From Flavobacterium sp. J27 (lineage in GTDB: Bacteria > Bacteroidota > Bacteroidia > Flavobacteriales > Flavobacteriaceae), in contig NZ_PJQW01000001.1 in the NCBI RefSeq assembly GCF_004303025.1, positions 108,764 to 172,763 on the forward strand: a DNA stretch of 64,000 nt, given 5' to 3'. The notes beneath the pieces were generated by a model. That model did no database searches. It was given only the letters and a program-made list of their open reading frames with translations, and had not been told where the DNA came from. This document shows, piece after piece, positions 46,543-55,857 of the stretch (position 1 is the first letter of the stretch; each line of letters starts with the position of its first letter). Position numbers and translations under genes: made by a program.

Positions 46543-47982
46543 TTATTGAACGATTAATTTAGTGGTATAATTTTCGTCATTGTTATCTGTTACGGTAAGT
46601 AAATATACACCAGTAACTAAATTAGGAATAATTACTGTAACTGTTCCGTTAACAGCTTTAGAGAGTATTTTTTTTCCAGAAAGGTCATGTATGGTAATAC
46701 TTTTGGAAACCAATGCATTTGTGTTTTCAATAGTGAAACTTTCTTTGGTAGGGTTTGGATAAATTACAAATCCTTTTTTTGTAAAATCTTCTGTAGCAAG
46801 TGATGTATCGGTAATTTTGTAAATAGTACCATTGTTAATAGCAGCAATGTATAATTCTTTATTATTATCTTCTCCAAAAGTCACAAAATTGTTGCCTGAA
46901 AAACTAGGAGTATAACTTAAAGCTCCAGTTGAGGTTACTATTCCTATTCTCGAATCACAATAATCGGTAAATAAATATTTTCCTTGTAAGTTTGGATAAG
47001 CAGTACCATTGTAAACATAACCACCCGTAATAGAACAAGCACCAGTAGAATGATTAACATCGATAAGCGGGAAGGTTAAAGCTGATGAAACCGGACAGCC
47101 TGAAGAATTATAAGAAGTGTTTCCTTCATAACATCTCCAACCATAATTTAAATCATTAGGAAGAGGCATAGTTGTTTTATTTACTTCTTCATGTGCTCCC
47201 TGACCTACATCGGCAATCCATAAATCGCCAGTAACACTATCAAAAGAAAATTTCCAAGGATTTCTTAATCCGAGAGCCCAAATTTCTTCTTTTCCCGCTT
47301 GACCAACATATGGATTTGTTGCTGGAATGGTATAAAATGGAGGACTGGTAACATTATCAACATCAATACGCAACATTTTTCCTAGAAACACACGTGAAGG
47401 GTTAGCAACATCTATCGTTGTGTTTTGAGCATATCCATCTGGATCGCCACCACTACCACCATCTCCCATTCCTATATACAAATAGCCATCGGGACCAAAT
47501 TTTATAGAACCGCCATTATGATTACTATACGGTTGGTTAATGGTCATTAAAATGGTGCCACTAGGATTAGCTGCATTAGGATTAGCCGCATAGACACTGT
47601 ACCTTGCAATTACGGTATTACCTGAAGTATTGGTATAATTTACAAAAAAGTAACCGTTCGAACTGTAATCTGGATGGAAAGCGAGTCCTAATAATCCTCT
47701 TTCTCCACCTGAACCTATTAGTGAAGATAAATTTAGAAAAGGAGTTGTGTTTACCGTTCCATTTGCATTTAAAATTTTGATAAGGCCGCCTTGTTCCACT
47801 ACAAATAATCGATCATCACCAGCGTGAGTAATTTCTACAGGACTTGAGAACCCAGTTGCAAGTATTTGTAAATCAATATCTTGTGAAATTGAAGGTGTGC
47901 TAGATACAAGAAAAGTAAGAAGAGTAATTGCATACCAAAGGGTTACATGTCGCCTTTTAGACGTGTTTTTGTTCGTTTTCAT
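46543..47982 (-). CDS. PQQ-dependent sugar dehydrogenase-like protein with T9SS tail
   Basis: This 479-aa secreted protein starts with a basic head and signal peptide (about residues 1-34). The GSDH-type six-bladed propeller (about 38-385) shows ATGFSSPVEITHAGDDRLFV, then GERGLLGLAFHPDYSSNGYF and LYIGMGDGGSGGDP. A C-terminal type A sorting domain follows (FVIYPNPTKESFTIEN, then a TGVYLLTV end). Soluble glucose/sorbosone dehydrogenases oxidise sugars with PQQ. Many relatives are not proven enzymes, so the reaction is inferred. It is convergent with the preceding propeller protein. Confidence 0.9.
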   Translation of the reverse strand: MKTNKNTSKRRHVTLWYAITLLTFLVSSTPSISQDIDLQILATGFSSPVEITHAGDDRLFVVEQGGLIKILNANGTVNTTPFLNLSSLIGSGGERGLLGLAFHPDYSSNGYFFVNYTNTSGNTVIARYSVYAANPNAANPSGTILMTINQPYSNHNGGSIKFGPDGYLYIGMGDGGSGGDPDGYAQNTTIDVANPSRVFLGKMLRIDVDNVTSPPFYTIPATNPYVGQAGKEEIWALGLRNPWKFSFDSVTGDLWIADVGQGAHEEVNKTTMPLPNDLNYGWRCYEGNTSYNSSGCPVSSALTFPLIDVNHSTGACSITGGYVYNGTAYPNLQGKYLFTDYCDSRIGIVTSTGALSYTPSFSGNNFVTFGEDNNKELYIAAINNGTIYKITDTSLATEDFTKKGFVIYPNPTKESFTIENTNALVSKSITIHDLSGKKILSKAVNGTVTVIIPNLVTGVYLLTVTDNNDENYTTKLIVQ

Positions 47983-48053
47983 AGTTTGTTTGTTTTTTAT
48001 AGTTGCTATGTAAAAATAACGAAAATATTTTTTAAAATACTAATTATCAGTAT

Positions 48054-48088
48054 ATAAAAAAAACCTATCTGTTTTTTAGATAGGCTTT
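48054..48088 (-). terminator. terminator after the DUF4139 gene
   Basis: On the minus strand, GCCTATCT and AGATAGGT pair across a 7-nt loop, followed by a long T run, just past the stop of the four-gene envelope operon. Confidence 0.75.
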
Positions 48089-48093
48089 TTAAA

Positions 48094-49710
48094 TTACAGA
48101 TTGTCTATGACTTTGTCTTTTGGATACTTCACTTTATAGCTAATCCTGAATTTTTTTGTTTCATTAGGTTTGAGATCTATTTTCCAAGTTAATACGCCTG
48201 TTTCTTCATTTGCCGAAGCTTTATCTTTTTCTAAAAGTTCAATGATAATTTCTTTATCGGTACTAATTGGATATTGATCTTTTAAAATCATATTTATAGT
48301 TTCTTTTTTATTGTTTCTCACAATAAGATCGTAGGTGAATATTTGTTCTTTATAAGAAGATAAAAATTTGGTTCCCGATTTATCAACCACTTTTTCTCGT
48401 TTTATCGAAATCTTTTTATCCCTTCCCATACTTAAATTTAATGTGTCTGAAGTAGCATTGGCATTAATAAAGGTTTTACCTACATAAGTACCTTCAAAAA
48501 TAATATTGGCTTCTCCTGGTAGCAAATTAAACTTTGAATAATCACTTATTTCTGCTAATAAAAAAGCTTCTTTCTCTACTTTTGGTACCGCATAATATTT
48601 ATAAGAAGCGGGTAATTGAATCTCTTTTAACGCCACGCTATGCGCTTTCCCATTGGATAGAATATCATACGGAATATCGATATCAAAGCTTACATTCAAT
48701 TGATTTTCAGAAATAGTAGTGTAATCTGAAACGGTTGAAGTGCTTAATGCTTTATTTTCTAATTCTATAGCAACTCCTGAAGTATATCCTTGAATAGAAT
48801 TTAATGCGGAATTTTCTCTTTTATAATTGCCATAATTTGGATAACCAAAACGTAAAAACCAAGCACTTAAAATAGGGGCTTCATTACTTTGATTTGGATT
48901 GCCACTAGACAAGGTTAATTTTACTTTTTTCCAGTCGATTCCTGTGTTTTGAGTAACTTGTCCTTTGTATAGCATGTCGATTGGACTACTAATGCTTTCT
49001 GCTCTTAAATCATAAAATGGTTGCCAAGAAGCACCTTGTGTTAAATAATTTATGTCTAAATCAACAGTTCCTGCCAAATCATTCATTACTTGAAGAATTA
49101 ATTTTCCTTTAGAGGTTTTTTCTTCTTTTTGGGTATTAATTTCCAATTTCGAATTGAGTGTAGCCAATTGTTCTCTTAACTTATTCTCTTTTTCAGTATA
49201 TGTATTGACTAAATTGCTAAGTTCTGTGCGTTTGCTAGTATAATAATCGGCTAATTTCATCAATTCGGTAACACTTAAAGTAGCATTTGCCCCAGCTATT
49301 AGTTGGTTTTTGTCGAGTAATTCAATGGTTTTGGAATACGACGTTTTTTGGTTCACAACTTTAGCCATTTCTTTGGTCACCCAATGAATACTATCTCGTA
49401 CTTTTTTAATAATAGGATTGCTTTCATCAATTTCATATTCTGAAATATAATTTTTGGTAAACTGAACCGATAAAACGGTAATGTTTTTAGGTGCATTAAT
49501 TTGCACAGTGCTTTCATTTACATAATCGGCTACATTTTTAATCACAATTTCACTGTTTCCTTTAGGTAAAGTTACTGTGGTAGATTGCGATAATTCGGCA
49601 CTGTTTACATAAACGGTTGCGGCATTTACTTTTGCAGTGGTAAAAATGGGTTTTTGGGCCCAAATGGAAACACTAACTAAGAGAAGTAATCCTACTATTA
49701 TTTTTTTCAT
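48094..49710 (-). CDS. DUF4139 protein, mucoidy-inhibitor MuiA family
   Basis: This 538-aa secreted protein has a signal peptide ending WAQK (ATG at 49710; an upstream start at 49719 adds only three residues). An N-terminal DUF4140-like strand region (about 22-120; VTLPKGNSEIVIKNVADYV) is followed by a helical coiled part (about 120-215). The DUF4139 beta domain follows (LDINYLTQGASWQPFYDLRA to the end; VLTWKIDLKPNETKKFRISY). MuiA-like proteins affect capsule or envelope traits in other bacteria. The role here is unknown. It is the last of four genes transcribed away from the TPR histidine kinase. Confidence 0.85.
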   Translation of the reverse strand: MKKIIVGLLLLVSVSIWAQKPIFTTAKVNAATVYVNSAELSQSTTVTLPKGNSEIVIKNVADYVNESTVQINAPKNITVLSVQFTKNYISEYEIDESNPIIKKVRDSIHWVTKEMAKVVNQKTSYSKTIELLDKNQLIAGANATLSVTELMKLADYYTSKRTELSNLVNTYTEKENKLREQLATLNSKLEINTQKEEKTSKGKLILQVMNDLAGTVDLDINYLTQGASWQPFYDLRAESISSPIDMLYKGQVTQNTGIDWKKVKLTLSSGNPNQSNEAPILSAWFLRFGYPNYGNYKRENSALNSIQGYTSGVAIELENKALSTSTVSDYTTISENQLNVSFDIDIPYDILSNGKAHSVALKEIQLPASYKYYAVPKVEKEAFLLAEISDYSKFNLLPGEANIIFEGTYVGKTFINANATSDTLNLSMGRDKKISIKREKVVDKSGTKFLSSYKEQIFTYDLIVRNNKKETINMILKDQYPISTDKEIIIELLEKDKASANEETGVLTWKIDLKPNETKKFRISYKVKYPKDKVIDNL

Positions 49711-49776
49711 TAGTATCAAGGTATTTTAATTAAGATGTTTTTAGTTACCAAAGGTTGGAATTATAATTTAAAAATA

Positions 49777-50955
49777 TCAATTATTTTCAACTTTATAACC
49801 TTTCTTTTGACCCAATTCGATGATAGAATTTGTAATCGCATTACCTAAATCGTCTTGTTTTTTGTCTTTCTTCATTTCATTATCAATATATGCCTGACGT
49901 TTTTTCGCTAATGTGCTAATTTCTTTTTGAATTTTTTCTCTTTCAGCCGATTTTTGAGCTACATAGGTTTTAATTTCAGCTTTGCTTTTTCCTTTTAATT
50001 CTGCAGGTAATTCTTCTGATTTGATTTCATCTAAAGCTTTATCATCTTCACTTACTTTATCGACTAAATCCCAACTTTCATTTTTATAAACTGCTTTTGA
50101 TTTACTTACCGAACGTTCTACATAATTGGCTTTGGAAACACTTTCTGCATTGGCATCTTGAGCCATTTGGTTTCTTTTCTTTTCAACACCTTTTTGTCCG
50201 TAGCTTATGTAAGTCTCATTAATTTTTTGATTGTATACCGTTATTTCGTCATCATAAGGTGTATTAATATATTGCACCCTTTGATTAGAATCGATATTAA
50301 AGTACTTTCCGTTTCCACTTATGGCACCATCTTGCCAAAATGTACGAATACCTTCTTCGTGATTACCACAAAATATCGTATTAATGTAAATGTCTTGTTT
50401 TAAAGCATTCTTAACGGCTTCTTTATAATTAACATTTCCTTGGTTGAAAGGTTCGTTTCCAGCAATATAAACTAATTTCATGTTTTTATTGCCGTCTTTC
50501 CAGCTTAATTTAGTTGTTGCATCTTGTATAACGGCTCCACAATATTCGTTACCACCATTAGTGCGTAAAGCAAATAATTTTTCGGAAATTAAATCCAAAT
50601 CAGTAGTTAAGGGAGCTACTTGTCTGATATAGTTGGAAGCAGATGACAATCCATCATTACCATATTCATATAATCCAATTTCTATTTCTGGGGTTTTTCC
50701 TTCATATTTTAAGGTAGTTAAGGTATTTACAATGTTCCATAAACGCGATTTAGCCTGTTCAATTAACCCGTCCATACTATTCGAAGTGTCTAATAAAATA
50801 GCTACTTGAATTTTGTTGTCAGAAAGTGGTTTTTCGATTGTTTTTTCAACGGCAACTTCATGGTTTGCCAATGTTTCTGCTTTACTATTGTTGCAACTTC
50901 CAAAAGTTAAAGTGGATGCTAATAAAGTGCTGATGTAGATTATTTTAGTATTCAT
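49777..50955 (-). CDS. VWA-domain lipoprotein
   Basis: This 392-aa lipoprotein has a signal ending FGSC (C21). The von Willebrand factor A domain (about 50-230) has an intact MIDAS metal site, DTSNS (D56, S58, S60), then YEYGNDGLSSASNYIRQ and the TNGGNEYCG loop. A lysine- and glutamate-rich helical tail follows from about 275 (KGKSKAEIKTYVAQKSAERE). MIDAS domains bind partner proteins through a metal, so it probably works with its operon neighbours at the membrane. The gene is 18 bp from the preceding cyclase-like gene. Confidence 0.88.
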   Translation of the reverse strand: MNTKIIYISTLLASTLTFGSCNNSKAETLANHEVAVEKTIEKPLSDNKIQVAILLDTSNSMDGLIEQAKSRLWNIVNTLTTLKYEGKTPEIEIGLYEYGNDGLSSASNYIRQVAPLTTDLDLISEKLFALRTNGGNEYCGAVIQDATTKLSWKDGNKNMKLVYIAGNEPFNQGNVNYKEAVKNALKQDIYINTIFCGNHEEGIRTFWQDGAISGNGKYFNIDSNQRVQYINTPYDDEITVYNQKINETYISYGQKGVEKKRNQMAQDANAESVSKANYVERSVSKSKAVYKNESWDLVDKVSEDDKALDEIKSEELPAELKGKSKAEIKTYVAQKSAEREKIQKEISTLAKKRQAYIDNEMKKDKKQDDLGNAITNSIIELGQKKGYKVENN

Positions 50956-50973
50956 AGTTTCTATTTTTTAAGG

Positions 50974-52293
50974 TTATTTTTGAAGTTTTTTAATGTCATT
51001 TTCTATACTTAGGATTAATAAACTAGTTGCAGTACAAAAAACAGGACTAGTAATGCAATGATGACCGTTCCAACTACCATCTTGATTTTGAATTTTAATT
51101 AATTTTCCAGCAACATTGTCATACCAGTTTTTCCAGTCGTTGTCTTTTTTTACAATCATAGACTCTCCTGTTTGTAAAAAGCTTAAGAACTCTTCACCGC
51201 CATTATTTCCAAAACCACTCATTACATCTTCTCTCATGGCTTTTACTTTTGCAGATTGATACACTTTGTCTGCCACATCATAAGAAGCTGCTTTTTCTTT
51301 GCTCACACCTAATTTTTCTAAATTTTCTTTAGTTAATTGTGCATTTTGAGGTATTCTTCCCGCCTTTTTTCCTTTTTCTAATAATTCTTCTGCTTCTTGA
51401 GCTTCAGCGGCACTGCCTCTTACCGAACTACTTACTGCATACAAAACCACTCCAGCTCCATCATCTGATTTTACAGCTTCCGTTTCTGCATTGTAATTGC
51501 TTTTTTGGTAATTTCTCGAATTCTCTAATTTGTCTTTATCTACTTTAATATTTTTATTCTTTGCAGCTTGTTCTAAGCCAGAACTAGCAAATGAGGATTG
51601 TAACACTCCAGCCCAACCAGCACCTTTTACTTTACCTTCCGCATCTGAGGAATGTTCTATTTTATCAACACAATTTTGAATGGCTTTTTCTACTCTTTTT
51701 GTTAATTCTTTATCTTTTAAAGTGTCTACCACCTGATTTAAAAATTGAAGGGCTAAAACAGCATCTATATTTTCTCCTAATTTTCTCTGTATTTGCGTGC
51801 CTCTTATTTGAGTTATGAAAGGTTGATTTGCATTGGTTTCAATTTCTTTTAAAATAAAATACAAGGCTTTTTGTAGTTCCTCACCATGTTTTTTACTGTG
51901 AATAGAATAGCCGCATCTGTATAATGACATAGCAGCCATTGCTGTCGTTGCTGGATCAGAACTTACTGCATGAGGATTCATTTCTTGTTGATTAAAATGA
52001 GAACCTGCGCCCCAGCCACCATCTTGATTTTGCGCTTTAATAAGCCAGTTTTCACCAGCTGTAATTTTTTCACCAAATGAATTTTCTATTTTGTAAGAAG
52101 CATATCCTACAACAGACTGTTCGCCCATAACCGACATAAAAACGCAAGGTTTCTCAATTGTGTTTTTCATGGCAAAGTCTGGTAAATTTGAGTTATCTAA
52201 CGATTTTACAATAGCAGTGTTTGTATACCAAGCCATAGAAGTTAATACTGTAATTAAACCAGTAATAAGAATTGTTTTTTTTGTAGTTTTCAT
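50974..52293 (-). CDS. exported squalene-cyclase/prenyltransferase-like repeat protein
   Basis: This 439-aa protein has an N-terminal hydrophobic segment (about 8-25) that is a signal or anchor. Helical alpha-alpha barrel-type repeats follow, with QW-like motifs KAQNQDGGWGAGSH (about 87) and KIQNQDGSWNGHHC (about 403). I see no DxDD cyclase motif, so it is unlikely to cyclise terpenes. It is better seen as a structural or binding relative, similar in spirit to complement-type thioester-domain folds. The ATG at 52293 is preferred; the upstream ATG overlaps the rhodanese gene. It is the second gene of the envelope operon. Confidence 0.75.
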   Translation of the reverse strand: MKTTKKTILITGLITVLTSMAWYTNTAIVKSLDNSNLPDFAMKNTIEKPCVFMSVMGEQSVVGYASYKIENSFGEKITAGENWLIKAQNQDGGWGAGSHFNQQEMNPHAVSSDPATTAMAAMSLYRCGYSIHSKKHGEELQKALYFILKEIETNANQPFITQIRGTQIQRKLGENIDAVLALQFLNQVVDTLKDKELTKRVEKAIQNCVDKIEHSSDAEGKVKGAGWAGVLQSSFASSGLEQAAKNKNIKVDKDKLENSRNYQKSNYNAETEAVKSDDGAGVVLYAVSSSVRGSAAEAQEAEELLEKGKKAGRIPQNAQLTKENLEKLGVSKEKAASYDVADKVYQSAKVKAMREDVMSGFGNNGGEEFLSFLQTGESMIVKKDNDWKNWYDNVAGKLIKIQNQDGSWNGHHCITSPVFCTATSLLILSIENDIKKLQK

Positions 52294-52318
52294 AATTTCT
52301 ATTTTTTTGTTAATACTT

Positions 52319-52867
52319 TTATAGCGTGCTACTTTCAAAAGAAACCTTAGGATTTGTAGCTGAAATTAATTCTGATAATTCGTAAATATTTTGATAGCCA
52401 TATCCATAAAGGGTAATGAATGTAGGAATGTTTAAAGCTAGCGAAATTGATTTTGTTTGGTTATTTTCTTTTGGTAATACTATTTTTGAAGCAAAATAAA
52501 CAGGGTCGTTCTCTATATTATTATTACAATAGATTAAGATTCTAGTTGTATATGAAGGAATAATAGCGGCTAAATTATCTTGAGTGAAATCTGAAAAATT
52601 CATATGGATAGCGCCTTTAAGATGTTTCTTGTTATACATTGCTTTAGAGCGTGTATCTAAAATAATGGTATTGGTTTCGGTCGCATATTCTGTAAAAGTT
52701 GCCCAATTAATTAATCTTTGTTTCCTGTATTCTCTTACTTCTTTTGTAAGATTTTCAAAAGCATCAAAATCTACTAATGCTGGTGTAAATGATGGAACGG
52801 TTTGGGGCTCTATTGAAGAAGTTAAAAAAGAAGAAATCATAAATAATAAGATTAAATTAGCTTTCAT
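52319..52867 (-). CDS. exported rhodanese-like domain protein
   Basis: This 182-aa protein has a signal peptide (about 1-20). The rhodanese domain shows IILDTRSKAMYNKKHLKGAI, followed by the active-site strand ILIYCNNNIEN with C114 in place. The usual CRxGxR loop is replaced by CNNNIEN, so sulfur transfer may differ or be lost. It is the first gene of the four-gene operon, about 140 bp from the divergent TPR kinase gene. The ATG at 52867 follows the divergent promoter region and starts the signal peptide. Confidence 0.8.
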   Translation of the reverse strand: MKANLILLFMISSFLTSSIEPQTVPSFTPALVDFDAFENLTKEVREYRKQRLINWATFTEYATETNTIILDTRSKAMYNKKHLKGAIHMNFSDFTQDNLAAIIPSYTTRILIYCNNNIENDPVYFASKIVLPKENNQTKSISLALNIPTFITLYGYGYQNIYELSELISATNPKVSFESSTL

Positions 52868-52978
52868 TTTTTTGTTATTTGATTCAAATTTAGGAGGATA
52901 ACAAAAGCTAATTTTGGAGACTTGGTGAAAACGGCTTTTCACTTGGTAAACTGATAAAATAATGAATAGTAAAAAAAG

Positions 52979-52986
52979 TATCTTTA
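52979..52986 (+). promoter_or_regulatory. -7-like box of the TPR kinase operon
   Basis: TATCTTTA differs from TAnnTTTG at the last base and lies 23 bp before the ATG at 53010. The 142-bp divergent space also serves the minus-strand operon. No clear operator palindrome was seen. Confidence 0.4.
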
Positions 52987-53009
52987 CATTGTATAATTAA
53001 AACTATAAA

Positions 53010-54854
53010 ATGCAAGTTAAAAGAGCAATATATTTCTTTCTCATATTATTTATAATGTCTTTGCAAACACAGGCTCAGGACACTATTAAAGAAAAGAAAG
53101 CAAAAGTATCTTTGTCAAATTCTGTAAAGAAATTAGAACGTTCAATAGACACTAACGATGATTTTAAGACCGCAAAGAATTATGAAGAATTGGCTTTGGT
53201 TTACCAAAAAAAAGGAGATTTAGCCAAAGCAGAAGAATTTTATAAGAAGGCGGAAGCTCTTTATACCAAATTAAAAAAGGCGGAAGATAAAACCAGGGTG
53301 ACACGTTCTATTGCTCAAGTGCAGGAGAGACAAAACAAAATGGTTCCAGCCATTCAAAGTTATGAAAGTGCAGGGCGTATTGCTGATGATGAAATGTCCC
53401 AACAGTTGAATTATAACGATGCCAACCGTTTACGTAACCAAAGCAATCCAAAAGCACAATCGGATTATATTAATTCGAATATACAATTACTAGAAGAAAA
53501 ATCGAAAGATAAATTTGTAAAAGAATCCAAAAAAGTGGCTCTTAAAGAAGAGGTTGCCAATGCTTATGTACAAAAAGCAGAAGCCGATTTGTCTGTAGCT
53601 GAAACAGAGGAAGCCATTGAAAGTTATAAAAGCGCGTTAGATTATGTGAATGAGGATACAGAAGAAGCCATAAAAATAAAAAATAAAATAGCGGAAGTAT
53701 ATAAAGAAGAGAATGAGTATGAAAAAGCATTAACCATTCAATTGAACTTATTAGATGAAGCGAGAAAAAATAAAGATTACGATATAGAAATAAAACAATT
53801 ACAAGAAGTAGCCGAAATTTATTTTCAATTCAATCAACCCGAAAAAGGCATTCAGTCTTTAAAAGAATCGTATACTTTAGCTAGCGAAAAAGGGAATACT
53901 AAAGAAGTTAAGAATAGTTTAAATCAACTAGTAGCGTATTACAAATCAAAAGGAAATGATAAAGAAAGTGTGTTATTATATGATGATTTTTTGACTCATT
54001 TTGATGAAATTGTGGCTGCAGATAGTTCTTTAATTGATGATAAAGTATTTCAAATTTCCGAAAAGAAAATTTTACAATTAGAAAAAGAAAAGGCCTTAAA
54101 AGACGAATTAATTACCAAAAAGAATCGATTTAATTATTTTTTGATTGGCTCTTTAGTGTTACTTTTTATCTTTTTTGCACTGATTGTAAAAGCCCTTTAT
54201 GCTATTAAAACTAAGAACAAAAAAATTGCATTGCAGTCTTTACGAAGAGAAATGAATCCGCATTTTATTTTCAATAGTTTGAATAGCGTGAACCAATTTA
54301 TTTCTGAAAATAAAGAATTAGAAGCCAATAAATATTTGAGTTCGTATTCTCATTTAATGCGAAACATGATGGAAAATTCTAATAAAGACTTTATTAGTAT
54401 TAGCAATGAACTGGAACAATTAAAAAAATATCTCGCGTTAGAACATTTGCGTTTTCAAGATCAATTTGAGTACGAAATTAGCATAGACGAACACATTGAT
54501 ACTGAAGTTACATTTATTCCTAACATGATTTTGCAACCGCATTTGGAAAATGCCATTTGGCACGGATTGCGTTATAAAGAAGGCAAAGGCAACTTACTTT
54601 TACAATTTCAATTGTTTCCTAAGAAAGTACAAATAACGATTGATGATGATGGCATTGGGTTAACCCAAAGTCAGGCTTTAAAAACCGTTAATCAAAAAGT
54701 GCATCAATCCAGAGGAACGACCAATACTTTGGAACGTATTAAATTATTAAATGAGTTGTATAAAATGCATATTAGTTTTTCTATTACAGAAAAAGAGGCT
54801 CCAGAAACGGGAACCATAGTCGTTATTACAGTACCTTTATTAGATAAAATATGA
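53010..54854 (+). CDS. TPR-containing sensor histidine kinase (LytS/PF06580 type)
   Basis: This 614-aa sensor begins with a signal peptide (about 1-22). An N-terminal periplasmic region has TPR repeats, e.g. ELALVYQKKGDLAKAEEFYK near 63. A single membrane helix lies at about 374-397. The cytosolic kinase has the H-box MNPHFIFNSLNSV (H418) and the ATPase motifs MILQPHLENAIWHGL and ITIDDDGIGL. The stop overlaps the next gene's ATG, so it is co-translated with the LytTR regulator. It would phosphorylate that regulator. The signal sensed is unknown. Confidence 0.93.
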   Translation: MQVKRAIYFFLILFIMSLQTQAQDTIKEKKAKVSLSNSVKKLERSIDTNDDFKTAKNYEELALVYQKKGDLAKAEEFYKKAEALYTKLKKAEDKTRVTRSIAQVQERQNKMVPAIQSYESAGRIADDEMSQQLNYNDANRLRNQSNPKAQSDYINSNIQLLEEKSKDKFVKESKKVALKEEVANAYVQKAEADLSVAETEEAIESYKSALDYVNEDTEEAIKIKNKIAEVYKEENEYEKALTIQLNLLDEARKNKDYDIEIKQLQEVAEIYFQFNQPEKGIQSLKESYTLASEKGNTKEVKNSLNQLVAYYKSKGNDKESVLLYDDFLTHFDEIVAADSSLIDDKVFQISEKKILQLEKEKALKDELITKKNRFNYFLIGSLVLLFIFFALIVKALYAIKTKNKKIALQSLRREMNPHFIFNSLNSVNQFISENKELEANKYLSSYSHLMRNMMENSNKDFISISNELEQLKKYLALEHLRFQDQFEYEISIDEHIDTEVTFIPNMILQPHLENAIWHGLRYKEGKGNLLLQFQLFPKKVQITIDDDGIGLTQSQALKTVNQKVHQSRGTTNTLERIKLLNELYKMHISFSITEKEAPETGTIVVITVPLLDKI

Positions 54855-55600
54855 CAGGATTGCAAAAGATAAGAAGTGTTATTGTTGAAGATGAAACAGC
54901 AGCGAGAGAAGTATTAAAAAACTATCTCAATAAGTATTGTCCGCAAGTCGAAATTATTGGTGAAGCGGCTAATATCAAAGAAGCAGTACCTTTGCTACAC
55001 GATTTGGAACCGCAATTGGTTTTTTTGGATGTGGAAATGCCTTTTGGAAATGCCTTTGATGTGTTAGAAGCTTGTAAAGACTTGCAATTTGAAACCATTT
55101 TTGTCACTGCCTTTTCCGAATATTCTTTAAAAGCCTTAAATCAAAGTGCAGCTTATTATTTACTCAAACCCATTAGTATAGAAGAATTAATTGTAGCCGT
55201 TAACAAAGTGCAACAACAATTAGCGACCCATGATTTGATCAATCGGAATAAAATTATTGTAGAAAATTTCAGAGAACCTAAGCCTGAGAAACAACAAGTC
55301 ATTTTGCCTACTTTGGAAGGTTTTGAAGTGGTTCAAATGAAAGATATTGTGCGCTTAAAAGGCAATGGTAATTTTACCGATTTGCATTTAGTCGATGGTT
55401 CTAAAAAAATGGTGTGTCGGTTTTTAAAACATTTTTCTGAAATTTTACCGTTTCCATTTTTACGTGTACATAAATCCCATATTATCAATGTGAACTTTGT
55501 AAAAGCCTATAATAAAGGAGGTTTTATTACGCTGCAAGATGAATCGGAAATTGAAATTTCCAGTACCTATAAAGATGATTTTTTGAGTAAGTTTAAGTGA
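54851..55600 (+). CDS. LytTR-family response regulator
   Basis: This 249-aa regulator has a receiver domain (about 8-125), with phosphoacceptor D60 in LVFLDVEMPFGNAF and the FVTAFSEYSLKAL strand/helix. The C-terminal LytTR DNA-binding domain (about 145-249) shows VRLKGNGNFTDLHLVDG and LRVHKSHIINVNFVKAYN. It overlaps the histidine kinase gene by 4 bp. It probably controls the divergent envelope operon or genes nearby. This is an inference from location only. Confidence 0.95.
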   Translation: MTGLQKIRSVIVEDETAAREVLKNYLNKYCPQVEIIGEAANIKEAVPLLHDLEPQLVFLDVEMPFGNAFDVLEACKDLQFETIFVTAFSEYSLKALNQSAAYYLLKPISIEELIVAVNKVQQQLATHDLINRNKIIVENFREPKPEKQQVILPTLEGFEVVQMKDIVRLKGNGNFTDLHLVDGSKKMVCRFLKHFSEILPFPFLRVHKSHIINVNFVKAYNKGGFITLQDESEIEISSTYKDDFLSKFK

Positions 55601-55717
55601 TATTTAATTGTAATAAGTTTTATACTATTAAAAATTAATTTTATTTATCATTTTATACATTTTTTATGTAATTATAGTTAAATATTTTTTATATAAAATT
55701 TTTAATTTTTTTCTAAT

Positions 55718-55830
55718 TATTTTTGCGCGCTAATTGCAACTAGTATTAACCAACTTATCACAGAGTATTATTTCTTTTATTTAAATTGATAAGGTTTTAA
55801 CGTCTACTTAAAACTTTTCAATTACTTTTG
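55718..55830 (+). promoter_or_regulatory. paired -7 boxes upstream of the toxin locus
   Basis: TATTTTTG (55718-55725) and TACTTTTG (55823-55830) both match TAnnTTTG, and each is followed by CGCG. The second starts about 28 bp before the ATG at 55858. The first could give a longer leader or a short RNA, since a 7-bp CTTATCA/TGATAAG hairpin with TTTT follows it. No TTG at -33 was clear for either. The rest of the 257-bp space is AT-rich with no gene. Confidence 0.45.
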
Positions 55831-55857
55831 CGCGATTTTTAAATTTATTTACTTTTT

